This document shows, in pieces, positions 34,796-43,210 of a stretch of DNA of 64,000 bases. The translations under genes and the position numbers were made by a program. Positions within the stretch are counted from its first letter, which is position 1; each line of letters begins with the position of its first letter. The notes beneath the pieces are model-generated. The model was given only the letters and a program-made list of their open reading frames with translations, did not search any database and was not told where the DNA came from. The stretch is from NCBI GenBank assembly GCA_910588075.1, contig CAJUOS010000004.1, positions 1 to 64,000 of the forward strand. The letters run 5' to 3'. Source of the stretch: an uncultured Erysipelotrichaceae bacterium. GTDB taxonomy: Bacteria; Bacillota_I; Bacilli_A; Erysipelotrichales; Coprobacillaceae.

Positions 34796-36202
34796 ATGGA
34801 TGAATTTTTAAGAGATATAAGTGTCTCTGTTTTTAAAGAATGGATACTTTTTCAAAAATATAATGAATATCAAATTAATTTTAATCAAGAAGATCCAGAT
34901 AAAATTTATATAACTACTGAATATGGAAATGGAACAATTATTTTTAATGACTATAATATTATAGAATTTCAAGTTATTAATACATTAAATAATGAAACTG
35001 AATTTTATCTACATTTTCAAATGAAAACAATGAAACATGCTTTAGAATTATTTTATGAAATGTTAGATTGTTTAAAAAAATTAGTACATAGACCTATTAC
35101 TAAAATTTTATTAAGTTGTAGTGGAGGTTTAACAACTTCCTTCTTTGCTTCTAAGATGAATGATGCAGCTCGTTTATTATTCTTAAATTATCATGTTGAA
35201 GCCATTGGATATAACCAATTATTTGATGTTGGAAATGATTATGACATTATCATGTTAGCACCCCAAATATCTTTTATGCATGCTAAAGTGCAAGAAATTT
35301 TATCAAATCAAATTGTTATTAATATCCCACCACAAGTGTTTGCTAAATATGATGTAGGAAAAATGATAGCTATTATGAAAGAAGCTTTTGATAATAAAAA
35401 AAATGATTCACTATCTCAAATAAAAACCAAACCATTAACTATTCATTCTCATATACATTGTACTTCTAAAGTCTTGAGTTTATCAATTATTAGAAATAGT
35501 AATCGAATTCATATTGCTTATCGTCTTTATGGACCACATAATCATATTATTATAGATAAAGAAATTATTAAAAATAAATTGGTATTACAAGATATTTGTG
35601 ATGTCATTGATACAATTCTTGTCCAACATCCTGATACCAAAAAGATTGGTATTTCATTACCTGGTATTATTACTGATAATCTTATTACGTCTTTATCTAT
35701 TCCAGGATTAGATGAAGTCAGCATTGATTACTTAAAACAAAAATATATACAAAAAATGATTTTTACAAATGATGTGAATGCAGTTGCTGTTGGTTACTAT
35801 GCCTCACAAAAAGAATATCAGTCTCTTTCAGTTTTATTTCAACCAACAAGTTTTTTTGGTGGTGCTGGAACAATTATTAATGGTCAATTAATTTGTGGAC
35901 CATCAAATTTAGCTGGTGAAGTACAATATTTACCACTTAATTTATCTGATAAAGTTTTCCAATTAAATAAAACTCCTGAGGGAACATTGGAACTTGTATC
36001 TAAAATTATGATTTCTATTATAAGTATTATTAATCCTGAAGCTATTATTTTATTTTCTTCTCTGATTCCTCAAACTGATGAATTAAAAGAAGAATTGACA
36101 AAATATATTCCCCAAGAATATATACCTCATATTATTAAAATCGATAATCTGAATGAATATAGTTTATTGGGTAGTATGATTCTTTGTGCACAAAGTTCAT
36201 AA
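34796..36202 (+). CDS. EIIB-like/ROK fusion protein, probable sugar sensor
   Basis: 468 residues from ATG 34796 (AAGGAG 9 nt upstream). Residues 1-100: unknown domain shared with the protein at 16527. Residues about 101-200: EIIB-like domain with the Cys loop ILLSCSGGLTTSFFAS (Cys108) and IIMLAPQISFM. Residues about 222-468: a ROK domain (sugar kinase/repressor fold) keeping FTNDVNAVAVGYY and GGAGTIINGQLICG. The ROK part lacks the DxGGTK phosphate loop, the GH of the ExGH motif (GEVQ here) and the zinc cysteines, so kinase activity is unlikely. No HTH is present. A PTS-phosphorylated sugar sensor is inferred. It stands alone. Confidence 0.7.
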   Translation: MDEFLRDISVSVFKEWILFQKYNEYQINFNQEDPDKIYITTEYGNGTIIFNDYNIIEFQVINTLNNETEFYLHFQMKTMKHALELFYEMLDCLKKLVHRPITKILLSCSGGLTTSFFASKMNDAARLLFLNYHVEAIGYNQLFDVGNDYDIIMLAPQISFMHAKVQEILSNQIVINIPPQVFAKYDVGKMIAIMKEAFDNKKNDSLSQIKTKPLTIHSHIHCTSKVLSLSIIRNSNRIHIAYRLYGPHNHIIIDKEIIKNKLVLQDICDVIDTILVQHPDTKKIGISLPGIITDNLITSLSIPGLDEVSIDYLKQKYIQKMIFTNDVNAVAVGYYASQKEYQSLSVLFQPTSFFGGAGTIINGQLICGPSNLAGEVQYLPLNLSDKVFQLNKTPEGTLELVSKIMISIISIINPEAIILFSSLIPQTDELKEELTKYIPQEYIPHIIKIDNLNEYSLLGSMILCAQSS

Positions 36203-36227
36203 ACTTTATAAATTTTCAACATTTCAT

Positions 36228-36255
36228 GGAAACCGCTTTCAAAAAATGGTATAAT
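36228..36255 (+). promoter_or_regulatory. Promoter of brxF with a cre-like site
   Basis: An extended -10, TGGTATAAT, lies at about 36247-36255. A partial palindrome GGAAACCGCTTTCA (about 36228-36241) resembles the catabolite response element TGNAANCGNNNNCA with two mismatches and overlaps the -35 zone. Binding of CcpA here would repress the gene. Confidence 0.5.
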
Positions 36256-36298
36256 AACCATAACAAGAAAACATTATATAGAAAAGGAGACGATACCC

Positions 36299-36727
36299 AT
36301 GGACTTAAATAAAAAAGTTGAAGAATTAAACAATGAAAAGCACAAGTTATTATTAATTATTGGTACGCCTGGTAGTGGTAAGTCAAAAATCATCAGAGAG
36401 TATAGCCAAGAAACTGGTATTCCTATTATTGATTTAGATACAATTTTTATGCATACTCCTTCAGATCAACTTATGAATGAAATGAAAAACTTTTTATCAA
36501 CATATCATCAAAATGTACTATTACTTGACAATAAAAAAATCCTCTATGCAAAAAATAGTACAATTGATTTATTAGCCTTCTTAAAAGAGATAAGTGAAAT
36601 AATTCCTGTTATTGCAACATGGAATGGTAAAATAGAAGATGGTCAAGTATTCCATTTCCGTAAAGACGCTTCAGAAGATCTCATCTATTCTGTCGATAAA
36701 GAGGACTTCAAATATATCTTATGTTAA
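36299..36727 (+). CDS. brxF: Orphan BrxF, P-loop protein of BREX type 3 systems
   Basis: 142 residues, about the length of BrxF proteins (near 150). Walker A is GTPGSGKS (residues 22-29), Walker B is VLLLDN (72-77), and the characteristic BrxF segment VIATWNGKIEDGQVFHF (about 103-119) is followed by a Asp/Tyr-rich end. BrxF is the small first gene of BREX type 3 antiphage clusters. None of its usual partners (brxC, pglX, pglZ, brxH, brxA) is nearby; instead a truncated insertion sequence follows. AAAAGGAG precedes the ATG. The gene looks intact and has its own promoter, so it may have a role of its own or be a relic. Confidence 0.78.
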   Translation: MDLNKKVEELNNEKHKLLLIIGTPGSGKSKIIREYSQETGIPIIDLDTIFMHTPSDQLMNEMKNFLSTYHQNVLLLDNKKILYAKNSTIDLLAFLKEISEIIPVIATWNGKIEDGQVFHFRKDASEDLIYSVDKEDFKYILC

Positions 36728-36732
36728 AAAGA

Positions 36733-36764
36733 AAAGTTATAACAATTATTTATGTTATAACTTT
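36733..36764 (+). repeat. Perfect 12-bp hairpin after brxF
   Basis: AAAGTTATAACA (36733-36744) / TGTTATAACTTT (36753-36764) with an 8-nt loop. No T tract follows directly, but a second hairpin with a T tract starts 3 nt later; together they probably end brxF transcription. Confidence 0.65.
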
Positions 36765-36767
36765 CAG

Positions 36768-36800
36768 GCTGTTGACAAAGTAGAAAGTCAACAGCTTTTT
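36768..36800 (+). terminator. Terminator or left end of the IS1182-like element
   Basis: Perfect 9-bp stem GCTGTTGAC (36768-36776) / GTCAACAGC (36787-36795) followed by TTTTT. GC-richer than its surroundings; it may be part of the IS terminal sequence as well as a terminator for incoming transcripts. Confidence 0.75.
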
Positions 36801-36837
36801 GTTTTCAAATAGAAAAATATATGATATTATTTCTATA

Positions 36838-36943
36838 GTCGTGGATGACTTCTTTCCAAGTATGCAAACTTTGAAGCTCCACGACCTTTTATTATATTAC
36901 GATATTATGGAAATATGGTATAATATAGATGCATACTTGGAGG
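36838..36943 (+). promoter_or_regulatory. Leader hairpin able to hide the transposase ribosome site in read-through RNA
   Basis: A stem GTCGTGGA (36838-36845) / TCCACGAC (36878-36885) exposes CCAAGTATGCA (36856-36866) in its loop. This is the exact complement of TGCATACTTGG (36930-36940), which runs into the GGAGG ribosome site (36939-36943). Only RNAs started upstream of 36856 contain both segments. Confidence 0.65.
36916..36924 (+). promoter_or_regulatory. Extended -10 promoter of the transposase gene
   Basis: TGGTATAAT with a weak -35 (TTACGA, 36897-36902). The transcript would start near 36931, that is, inside or just at the segment complementary to the leader loop, and would lack the loop itself. 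Confidence 0.6.
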
Positions 36944-36952
36944 TAAAATATT

Positions 36953-37570
36953 ATGGCAATGACAAATCGTGCAAATATGAAATTTGATGGAATTATTTTG
37001 AGTACTTTAGACGACATAGTACCACAAGATCATTTAGTAAAAATACTTGAAAAGACTATAGATTGGAAGTTTGTCTATCCATTGGTAAAACCACTTTATA
37101 GTCATGTAGGAAGACATTCTATTGACCCTGTGGTACTTTTTAAAATGATTTTTATCAATTATACATTTGGTATCAATTCTATGAGAAAGACTTGTAAAGA
37201 AATTCAAGTCAATATGGCATATAGATGGTTTTTGGGTATCAGTATTGATGAAGAGGTGCCCAACTATTCTACGTGGTCAAAAAACTATCAAAGAAGATAC
37301 AAAGACAGTCAGGTCTTTGATCAAATCTTTAATCATATTATCAAACAAGGTATTGATAATGGATTTATAGATACAATGACAGTATTTGGAGATGGTACAC
37401 ATAGAAAAGCCAATGCCAATTCAAGAAAAGCGACTAATAAAGAAGTTGAAATGATAGCTAAAACATATGAAAAAGAATTACTTGATGAAATCAAAGAACT
37501 GCTTAAAAACCTATATGACCTGAATATATCAATACTTCATAATCAGCATGAAATAATAAATGATAGCTAG
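36953..37570 (+). pseudogene. IS1182-family transposase, N-terminal part only
   Basis: 205 codons of a transposase that is normally about 500. The start is intact: MAMTNRANMKFDGIILSTLDDIVPQDHLVK, then GRHSIDPVVLFKMIFINYTFGINSMRKTCKEIQVNMAYRWFLG, the N-terminal domain typical of IS1182/IS5-like DDE transposases, then VFGDGTHRKANANSRKATNKEV, which includes the first catalytic Asp. After the coiled segment EKELLDEIKELLKN the frame runs into foreign sequence and stops. It cannot be active. Confidence 0.88.
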
Positions 37571-37597
37571 AACTAAAAGATAATGATATCATATTAT

Positions 37598-37661
37598 AAA
37601 AAAGAGACCTTTCTAATAGCATGTAATCAACACCACCTCATGTTATTAGATGATCTCTTTT
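37598..37661 (-). terminator. Terminator of the cellobiose PTS operon
   Basis: Long imperfect stem: AAAAGAGA (37600-37607) and TCTAATA-CATG (37612-37623) pair with CATG-TATTAGA (37639-37650) and TCTCTTTT (37654-37661). A T run follows on the minus strand. Confidence 0.75.
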
Positions 37662-37699
37662 ATTCAAAACATCAAGTTATTTTACAAACCCTCATTCAT

Positions 37700-39130
37700 T
37701 TAATCCAAGCATTTTCCATGTGTTGCAATAACATTTTTGTACCAATAAAAACTATCTTTGCGATATCTCTTCATATCTTTTAAATCTGTTTCACTTCTAT
37801 TAACATATATAAAACCATAGCGTTTTTCTATTCCTTCTCCTGTACTTACCAAATCAATAGCACTCCATGGACAATATCCAATTAAATCAACACCTTCATG
37901 AATAGCTAAACGAAGTTGCTCAATATGTTTTTTTAGATAATCTATTCTATATGTATCATGTATTGTTCCATCAGCTTCCAATACATCTTTTACACCACAA
38001 CCATTCTCTGTAATAATTAATGGTAATTCATAACGATCTGATAATTCTCTTAATACAATTCTTAATCCAATTGGATCAATACCCATACCACTTGTTGTTA
38101 ATTGAATATTTTTATTTGCGACTTGTTGAGCAATTCTAGGTTTATTTCCACTTTGGGCCATAAATGTCACGTTATCATTAAATTCCTCTACCTTTTCTTC
38201 TTCATCTTGATAGGCTTGTGTACACTCAGAAAAATAATAATTAAATGCAATTATATCTGGTTTTCCATTTGCTAAAATTTCCATATCGCCTTCATAAATA
38301 TCTGGTGTCCAATGACAATCTTCTAAATAACTCCATAATGCCTTTGGATATTTACCTTTAACCAATAAATCCAAATATAATGTATTTCTAAATTCATTAT
38401 AATTCATTGTTACCAGTACATCCTCAGGTTTATTAGATGCAGCATATACAGGAACAATATTAGGAGCTGGTCCTATTTTTCCACCAAGATTCATATCATG
38501 ATACATCTTCATAACTTTTGCTTGTGCAATGCACATTATGTGATTCACATCCATAACTTTTTTACGACTTTTAATTGGTTCGCCATAAAATAATGATGCA
38601 ACTCTTGATTGTCCATATACAATCATCATACTTTGTTCATTCATTGTTAACCAATAATGAACCTTCTTTCCGTAGTGTTCAAATAATGTTTGACAATAAC
38701 GAACATAATCATCAATAACCCTTCTAGATTGCCATCCTCCATATTCTTCAATTAAATGTATAGGAAAATCAAAATGATTAATTGTAACAATTGGCTCAAT
38801 CCCATATTTTAAACATTCATCAAAAACATGATCATAAAATGCTAAACCTTTTTCATTTGGTTTTTCATCATTTCCATTTGGATATATTCTTGTCCACGAA
38901 ATTGAACACCTATAAGCTTTGAATCCCATTTCTCCCATAAGTGCTATATCCTCTTTATAATGATGATAATGATCACTGGCAATTTTATAATCGGTTATGC
39001 CTTCTGGCATTTTCTTTAAATCAACTGTTGATAATCCTCGACCATCTTCATTCCAAGCACCTTCTACCTGATGAGCACTAGTAGAAGCACCCCATAAAAA
39101 ATCATGAGGAAACTCTTTAAGCAATGGCAT
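37700..39130 (-). CDS. 6-phospho-beta-glucosidase (GH1)
   Basis: 476 residues. GH1 features: FLWGASTSAHQVEGAWNEDGRG, acid/base Glu in YWLTMNEQSM and nucleophile Glu in LIITENGCGVKD. Last gene of the PTS operon EIIA-EIIB-EIIC-GH1, overlapping the EIIC gene by 14 nt, so it cleaves the cellobiose-6-phosphate or other phospho-beta-glucoside imported by that transporter. It differs strongly from the GH1 enzyme at 28672. Confidence 0.95.
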   Translation of the reverse strand: MPLLKEFPHDFLWGASTSAHQVEGAWNEDGRGLSTVDLKKMPEGITDYKIASDHYHHYKEDIALMGEMGFKAYRCSISWTRIYPNGNDEKPNEKGLAFYDHVFDECLKYGIEPIVTINHFDFPIHLIEEYGGWQSRRVIDDYVRYCQTLFEHYGKKVHYWLTMNEQSMMIVYGQSRVASLFYGEPIKSRKKVMDVNHIMCIAQAKVMKMYHDMNLGGKIGPAPNIVPVYAASNKPEDVLVTMNYNEFRNTLYLDLLVKGKYPKALWSYLEDCHWTPDIYEGDMEILANGKPDIIAFNYYFSECTQAYQDEEEKVEEFNDNVTFMAQSGNKPRIAQQVANKNIQLTTSGMGIDPIGLRIVLRELSDRYELPLIITENGCGVKDVLEADGTIHDTYRIDYLKKHIEQLRLAIHEGVDLIGYCPWSAIDLVSTGEGIEKRYGFIYVNRSETDLKDMKRYRKDSFYWYKNVIATHGKCLD

Positions 39131-40403
39131 TTTTTTCTACCTCCTGTTGTTCTTCAGCATAAGCAATTGTATCCATTTTCTTGAAGAATGGTAAATAACA
39201 AAAATAAGATAATGGTACAAGAATAACTAATTGGAATAAAGCAACTCTCCATCCACCTGCTAAAAATCCAGAAAGACCAAATGGTATCCCAAACATAAAT
39301 ACACCATTTAAGCGCGGAAGAATTCCTATAATAGTTAAAATATAGGCAAGTAATCCACTTATTAATGGACATCCAATAAATGGAATAACAAGCATTGGAT
39401 TCATAATAATAGGTGTTCCAAAAATAATTGGTTCATTCACTCCACAAATTCCTGCTGGTAATGCAAGTTTTCCTAATGTTCGATAGCGTTTACTCTTAGC
39501 TTTTAACATTAATAAATTTAGACCTATTGTATTTCCAGTTCCTGAAAATTGGAAATAAAGCATTCCAAAAGCATATCCTAAAATATAAGGTAAACTTCCT
39601 CCTGCTGCATAGGCTTCTATATTAGCATAGTCCATAGACAACCATAATGGTACAGCAATAGAATACATAACTAATCCACCATGAATCCCAAACATCCATA
39701 AAATATTTGTTAAAATTTTAAGAAATAAGAAAACAAGTAATGTATTTCCTAAATTTGAAAGTGGAATTTGCAAAAGATTATATACAAATCCATGAATACT
39801 CTCAAATGATGTTGCTTTAAATCCAAAGTAAATGGCCAAATCAATAAAAACAATAACAATCATAGGAATTAATCCTGCAAATGCCTTTGTTGTTGTTGGG
39901 GGAACTCCCTTTGGCATTTTAATGACTAAATCTTTATCAATTAATAAAACATAAATTCGCGTAATGAATAATGCTATAACAAAAGAAACAAATAAACCTC
40001 CTGCACCTGTCCAACTAAAGGTAAGAGCAATCGTTCCATCCTCAAATGTTGTTAAAGGTGTAACAATAAGGAAACTAATCATAGCTATAAATCCTGCTGA
40101 AAATCCATCTTTATCAAAAGATTCTGCTAATTTATATGCAATTGAAAATGTTGCATAAACAGCAATCATATTTGTTGTTAATTGAACAGGAAGACTTACT
40201 ACTTGTTTAATTCCTGATTTTTCCATAAATTGAACCCATGGTTCCCATGCTAATCCATTAAATATTGTGAAAAAAGCACCAATCATTAAAATGGGAAATA
40301 ATGCAATTAAACCATCAGATATTGCATTAATATATTTATTTTTCTTTAAGATATTTGTTATCCTCTGTAATTTTTCTCCTAACTTATTTACTTCCAATGT
40401 CAT
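39117..40403 (-). CDS. celB: PTS EIIC permease, lactose/cellobiose type
   Basis: 428 residues with about ten membrane segments. Family motifs: GLIALFPILMIGAFF near the start, FGIHGGLVMYSIAVPLW in the middle and GICGVNEPIIFGTPIIMNP with the conserved NEP Glu that contacts the sugar. GGAGAG precedes the ATG. It is translated with the other PTS genes of the cluster and imports a beta-glucoside with phosphorylation. Confidence 0.95.
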   Translation of the reverse strand: MTLEVNKLGEKLQRITNILKKNKYINAISDGLIALFPILMIGAFFTIFNGLAWEPWVQFMEKSGIKQVVSLPVQLTTNMIAVYATFSIAYKLAESFDKDGFSAGFIAMISFLIVTPLTTFEDGTIALTFSWTGAGGLFVSFVIALFITRIYVLLIDKDLVIKMPKGVPPTTTKAFAGLIPMIVIVFIDLAIYFGFKATSFESIHGFVYNLLQIPLSNLGNTLLVFLFLKILTNILWMFGIHGGLVMYSIAVPLWLSMDYANIEAYAAGGSLPYILGYAFGMLYFQFSGTGNTIGLNLLMLKAKSKRYRTLGKLALPAGICGVNEPIIFGTPIIMNPMLVIPFIGCPLISGLLAYILTIIGILPRLNGVFMFGIPFGLSGFLAGGWRVALFQLVILVPLSYFCYLPFFKKMDTIAYAEEQQEVEKNAIA

Positions 40404-40405
40404 TT

Positions 40406-40714
40406 TTACTCTCCTTTCATTTTACTAACCATATCCAATACTGCATTACCATCTAACATACCATAATCCATCATATTAATAGCAGCAACCCTTACTCCTT
40501 TTGGTTCATATGTTGATTTCAAATCATCTAAACAGTATGATAATTGTGGCCCTAATAAAATAATATCAGGTAATGGTTCCCTTTTATGTAAATTAGATTC
40601 TGGAATGGCTTCTATTTTCAAATCCATTTTTCTTTTTTTAGCTGCATCAATCATTTCACTCATAAGCATACTTGTTGATAATCCAGCTGCACAACATAAA
40701 ACAATGTCTATCAT
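40406..40714 (-). CDS. celA: PTS EIIB component, lactose/cellobiose type
   Basis: 102 residues. The phosphocysteine lies in LCCAAGLSTSMLMSEM near the N terminus, LLGPQLSYCLDDLK and AINMMDYGMLDG are the other family motifs. It passes phosphate from EIIA to the sugar on EIIC. Genes for EIIA, EIIB and EIIC are separated by 2-6 nt. Confidence 0.95.
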   Translation of the reverse strand: MIDIVLCCAAGLSTSMLMSEMIDAAKKRKMDLKIEAIPESNLHKREPLPDIILLGPQLSYCLDDLKSTYEPKGVRVAAINMMDYGMLDGNAVLDMVSKMKGE

Positions 40715-40720
40715 ATTTGT

Positions 40721-41038
40721 TTATCCTCCATTTTTTTCATATAACATAATAAACTCCTTTGCTAATCCTTTTAATAGAATTGCATTCATCAAGTGATCCT
40801 GAGCATGAATCATAATAACACTGCAATCCATACTTTCTCCTCTTGCCTCCTTAATAAGAAGATCAGTTTGTGCTTGATGTGCACCTGTCAAGCTATCTTC
40901 ACCTTCTTGTAATAATTTTTTTGCTTTTTCATAGTCATGAGTTCTTGCAGTTTCAATCGCTTTAAAAAACAATGAATAAGCAGTTCCAGCATGGCTTATC
41001 ATTTTAAACGATATTTTTTGAACTTCACTTTGATTCAT
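40721..41038 (-). CDS. celC: PTS EIIA component, lactose/cellobiose type
   Basis: 105 residues, three-helix EIIA of the LicA/CelC kind. ISHAGTAYSLFFKAIETA and the active-site stretch VIMIHAQDHLMNAILLKGLA, in which the phosphohistidine resides, are complete. First gene of the operon; activated by the divergent LicR-type protein in all likelihood. Confidence 0.95.
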   Translation of the reverse strand: MNQSEVQKISFKMISHAGTAYSLFFKAIETARTHDYEKAKKLLQEGEDSLTGAHQAQTDLLIKEARGESMDCSVIMIHAQDHLMNAILLKGLAKEFIMLYEKNGG

Positions 41039-41064
41039 GTGTATACCTCCTTGTTTACAACTTA

Positions 41065-41121
41065 ATCATAATTTATATATGATTTTATTTCCAACAAAGT
41101 TTTGCGAGGTATACCGCAAAA
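41065..41121 (-). promoter_or_regulatory. PTS operon promoter with a candidate LicR operator
   Basis: A near-palindrome with arms TTTTGCG (41100-41106) and CGCAAAA (41115-41121) around GTATAC lies directly upstream of a -35-like TTGGAA (41089-41094) and, 18 nt on, TATGAT (41065-41070). An activator site just before a weak -35 fits LicR control. Confidence 0.5.
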
Positions 41122-41212
41122 TAATATTTGTTAAATTATACATAATATGAAATAATATAACCAGAAAATATAAGATATATATTGACATATTATAGAGAGG
41201 TGGTATTTGCTC

Positions 41213-43114
41213 ATGAAACAATTTACAAGCAGACAAAAGCAAATTATAAACATTATTTCTAATGTTCATACGCCAATCACTGGCAAAGAATTAAGTCAAG
41301 CCTTAAATGTGTCTATGCGAACTATTCAATCTGAAATATCTTCAATAAATAAAAGTAAAAAAATTATCAATTCTTCTCATAAAGGTTATTTCTTAACTCA
41401 AGAACTATATAACATTAATAATGAGATAGTTCAATCACAATCAGATGATGAACATATTATTTTGAATAATATATTAATAACAGAAACATCATTTCAAATT
41501 GATGAATTTGCTGATTCATTATATATGAGTCGTACAACTTTAGAAAACAAATTAAAAAAATGTAATCATTTTCTTAAACCTTATCATCTTAAAATAGAAA
41601 AAAATAAAAATCATATCTATGTTTCTGGTAAAGAATCTGATAAAAGACGATGTATTAAAGATTTTATCATCAACGAGACAATTCCAGCCTTTATTAGCAT
41701 CCAAAATTTAGAACACTATTTTTCAGATATTGATTTTTCACGCATTGAAAAAATCATTTTAAGCACTATACAAAAACATGGTTATACAATAGATGAACCT
41801 TATAGAACAAATGTTGTCATTAATACTGTCATTGCACTTCATAGAATGCGAACTAATCATTATGTAGAAAACAACAGTTCATATGTAAAAAATGAAACAG
41901 AATCATACTTAATAGCACAAGAAATTTGTCAAATATATGGAAATCATTGGTCAATCCATCCTATGAAAGATGATATAACTTATATTGGCTCTTTACTTAT
42001 AGGACAAATGAAACCAATATCATCACAAATTGAAACTAATACATTCAAAAATGTGATTTCATCTCAATTTATTAATAAAATCAATAATATATTAAATTCT
42101 GCATTTCAATCATATTCATTACACATAGATTCATCTCAATACCTATATGGTTTTTCTTTACATATTGATAGTATGATTAAAAGAATAAAAACAACTTATC
42201 CTGTTAATAATGATCTACTTGATAATATAAAAAAGAACTGCCCGTTTATTTATGATGTTGCTGTAAAAATTGCACACAAATTAGAAAAACAATTTCAAAT
42301 TCAGATCCCTGATACTGAAATTGGCTATATTTGTATTCATATTGGTTTTTTGATTGAATCATCTATTGATAATAATACAAAAGTCAATGTTGCATTATAT
42401 GGAACAGAATATCATCAAATTTTAACAAATATCAAAAATAGGATAGAATCTGAATATAAAAATTTCATGAATCTTACGATAATAGAAAAAACACAATTTG
42501 ATATTCTTTCACAAAAAAAATGGGATTTAATCATTACAACACAACCACTAGAAATAATAGGTCAACAAGTTATTATGATTTCTCCCTTTTATACACTAGA
42601 AGATCAAACCTGTATAAATTTAGCCATCAAAAATTGTGTAGCAATTAGTGAAAGAAAAAAACAAACAGATTTATTTTCTAACTATTTTCATAAAGATTTG
42701 TGGTTTAAAAACACCAAATTTTCAACAAAAGAAGAAGTTATTCAATTTTTAGGAAATAAACTTATTCATAATGGTGTTGTTCAATCCGACTTTATTCATT
42801 CTGTATTAGAACGAGAAAGACTTTCATCAACTTGTTTCTATGGAAACTTTGCTATTCCTCATGCATTAGAAATGAATGCAAAAAAAACAATGGTATGTGT
42901 AATGACTAGTGAATCATGTATTCAATGGAATGATAAAGCAATTCATCTTGTTTTAATGATTACTATTCAAGAAAATGATAGAAAAAAATTTATGGAGTTA
43001 TATAATGGCATTGTAAAAGTATTAAAAAATCAAAAAAATATCTCACCCTTAATTTCTGCAAATACTTTTGATGAATTTATGCAATCTCTAAAAAATGCAG
43101 TATATGAATTTTGA
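41213..43114 (+). CDS. licR: LicR-type PTS-regulated transcriptional activator
   Basis: 633 residues from ATG 41213 (AGGTGG 9 nt upstream). Domains in order: two winged-helix HTH segments (about 1-165; TGKELSQALNVSMRTIQSEI and FADSLYMSRTTLENKL), two PRD domains (about 170-390; phosphorylatable His in LHRMRTNHY and CIHIGFLIE), an EIIB-like Gat domain (about 395-480; here without a clear Cys) and an EIIA type-2 domain (about 490-633; FAIPHALEMNAKKTMVCVM). It is divergent from the cellobiose PTS operon and should activate it when unphosphorylated EII proteins signal sugar. Confidence 0.92.
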   Translation: MKQFTSRQKQIINIISNVHTPITGKELSQALNVSMRTIQSEISSINKSKKIINSSHKGYFLTQELYNINNEIVQSQSDDEHIILNNILITETSFQIDEFADSLYMSRTTLENKLKKCNHFLKPYHLKIEKNKNHIYVSGKESDKRRCIKDFIINETIPAFISIQNLEHYFSDIDFSRIEKIILSTIQKHGYTIDEPYRTNVVINTVIALHRMRTNHYVENNSSYVKNETESYLIAQEICQIYGNHWSIHPMKDDITYIGSLLIGQMKPISSQIETNTFKNVISSQFINKINNILNSAFQSYSLHIDSSQYLYGFSLHIDSMIKRIKTTYPVNNDLLDNIKKNCPFIYDVAVKIAHKLEKQFQIQIPDTEIGYICIHIGFLIESSIDNNTKVNVALYGTEYHQILTNIKNRIESEYKNFMNLTIIEKTQFDILSQKKWDLIITTQPLEIIGQQVIMISPFYTLEDQTCINLAIKNCVAISERKKQTDLFSNYFHKDLWFKNTKFSTKEEVIQFLGNKLIHNGVVQSDFIHSVLERERLSSTCFYGNFAIPHALEMNAKKTMVCVMTSESCIQWNDKAIHLVLMITIQENDRKKFMELYNGIVKVLKNQKNISPLISANTFDEFMQSLKNAVYEF

Positions 43115-43173
43115 GTATGTAAATTACTTTGAGGTATTTATTATATTCTCTTTTTTGACCTTTTTCATATCTT

Positions 43174-43210
43174 AAGGTGGATTTTGCTCTTTGCTTTTTC
43201 CACCTTTTCA
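43174..43210 (+). terminator. Terminator of the licR gene
   Basis: Perfect 8-bp stem AAGGTGGA (43174-43181) / TCCACCTT (43199-43206) followed by TTCATTTT. Confidence 0.75.

Larger units (their letters stand above)
36768..37580 (+). mobile_element. Truncated IS1182-like insertion sequence
   Basis: Left part of an insertion sequence: a structured leader with two hairpins, a promoter and the first 205 codons of an IS1182-type transposase. The right half is lost; unrelated sequence and the terminator of the cellobiose PTS operon begin within 40 nt of the break. No matching right inverted repeat or target duplication was found. It separates brxF from the PTS operon. Confidence 0.75.
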
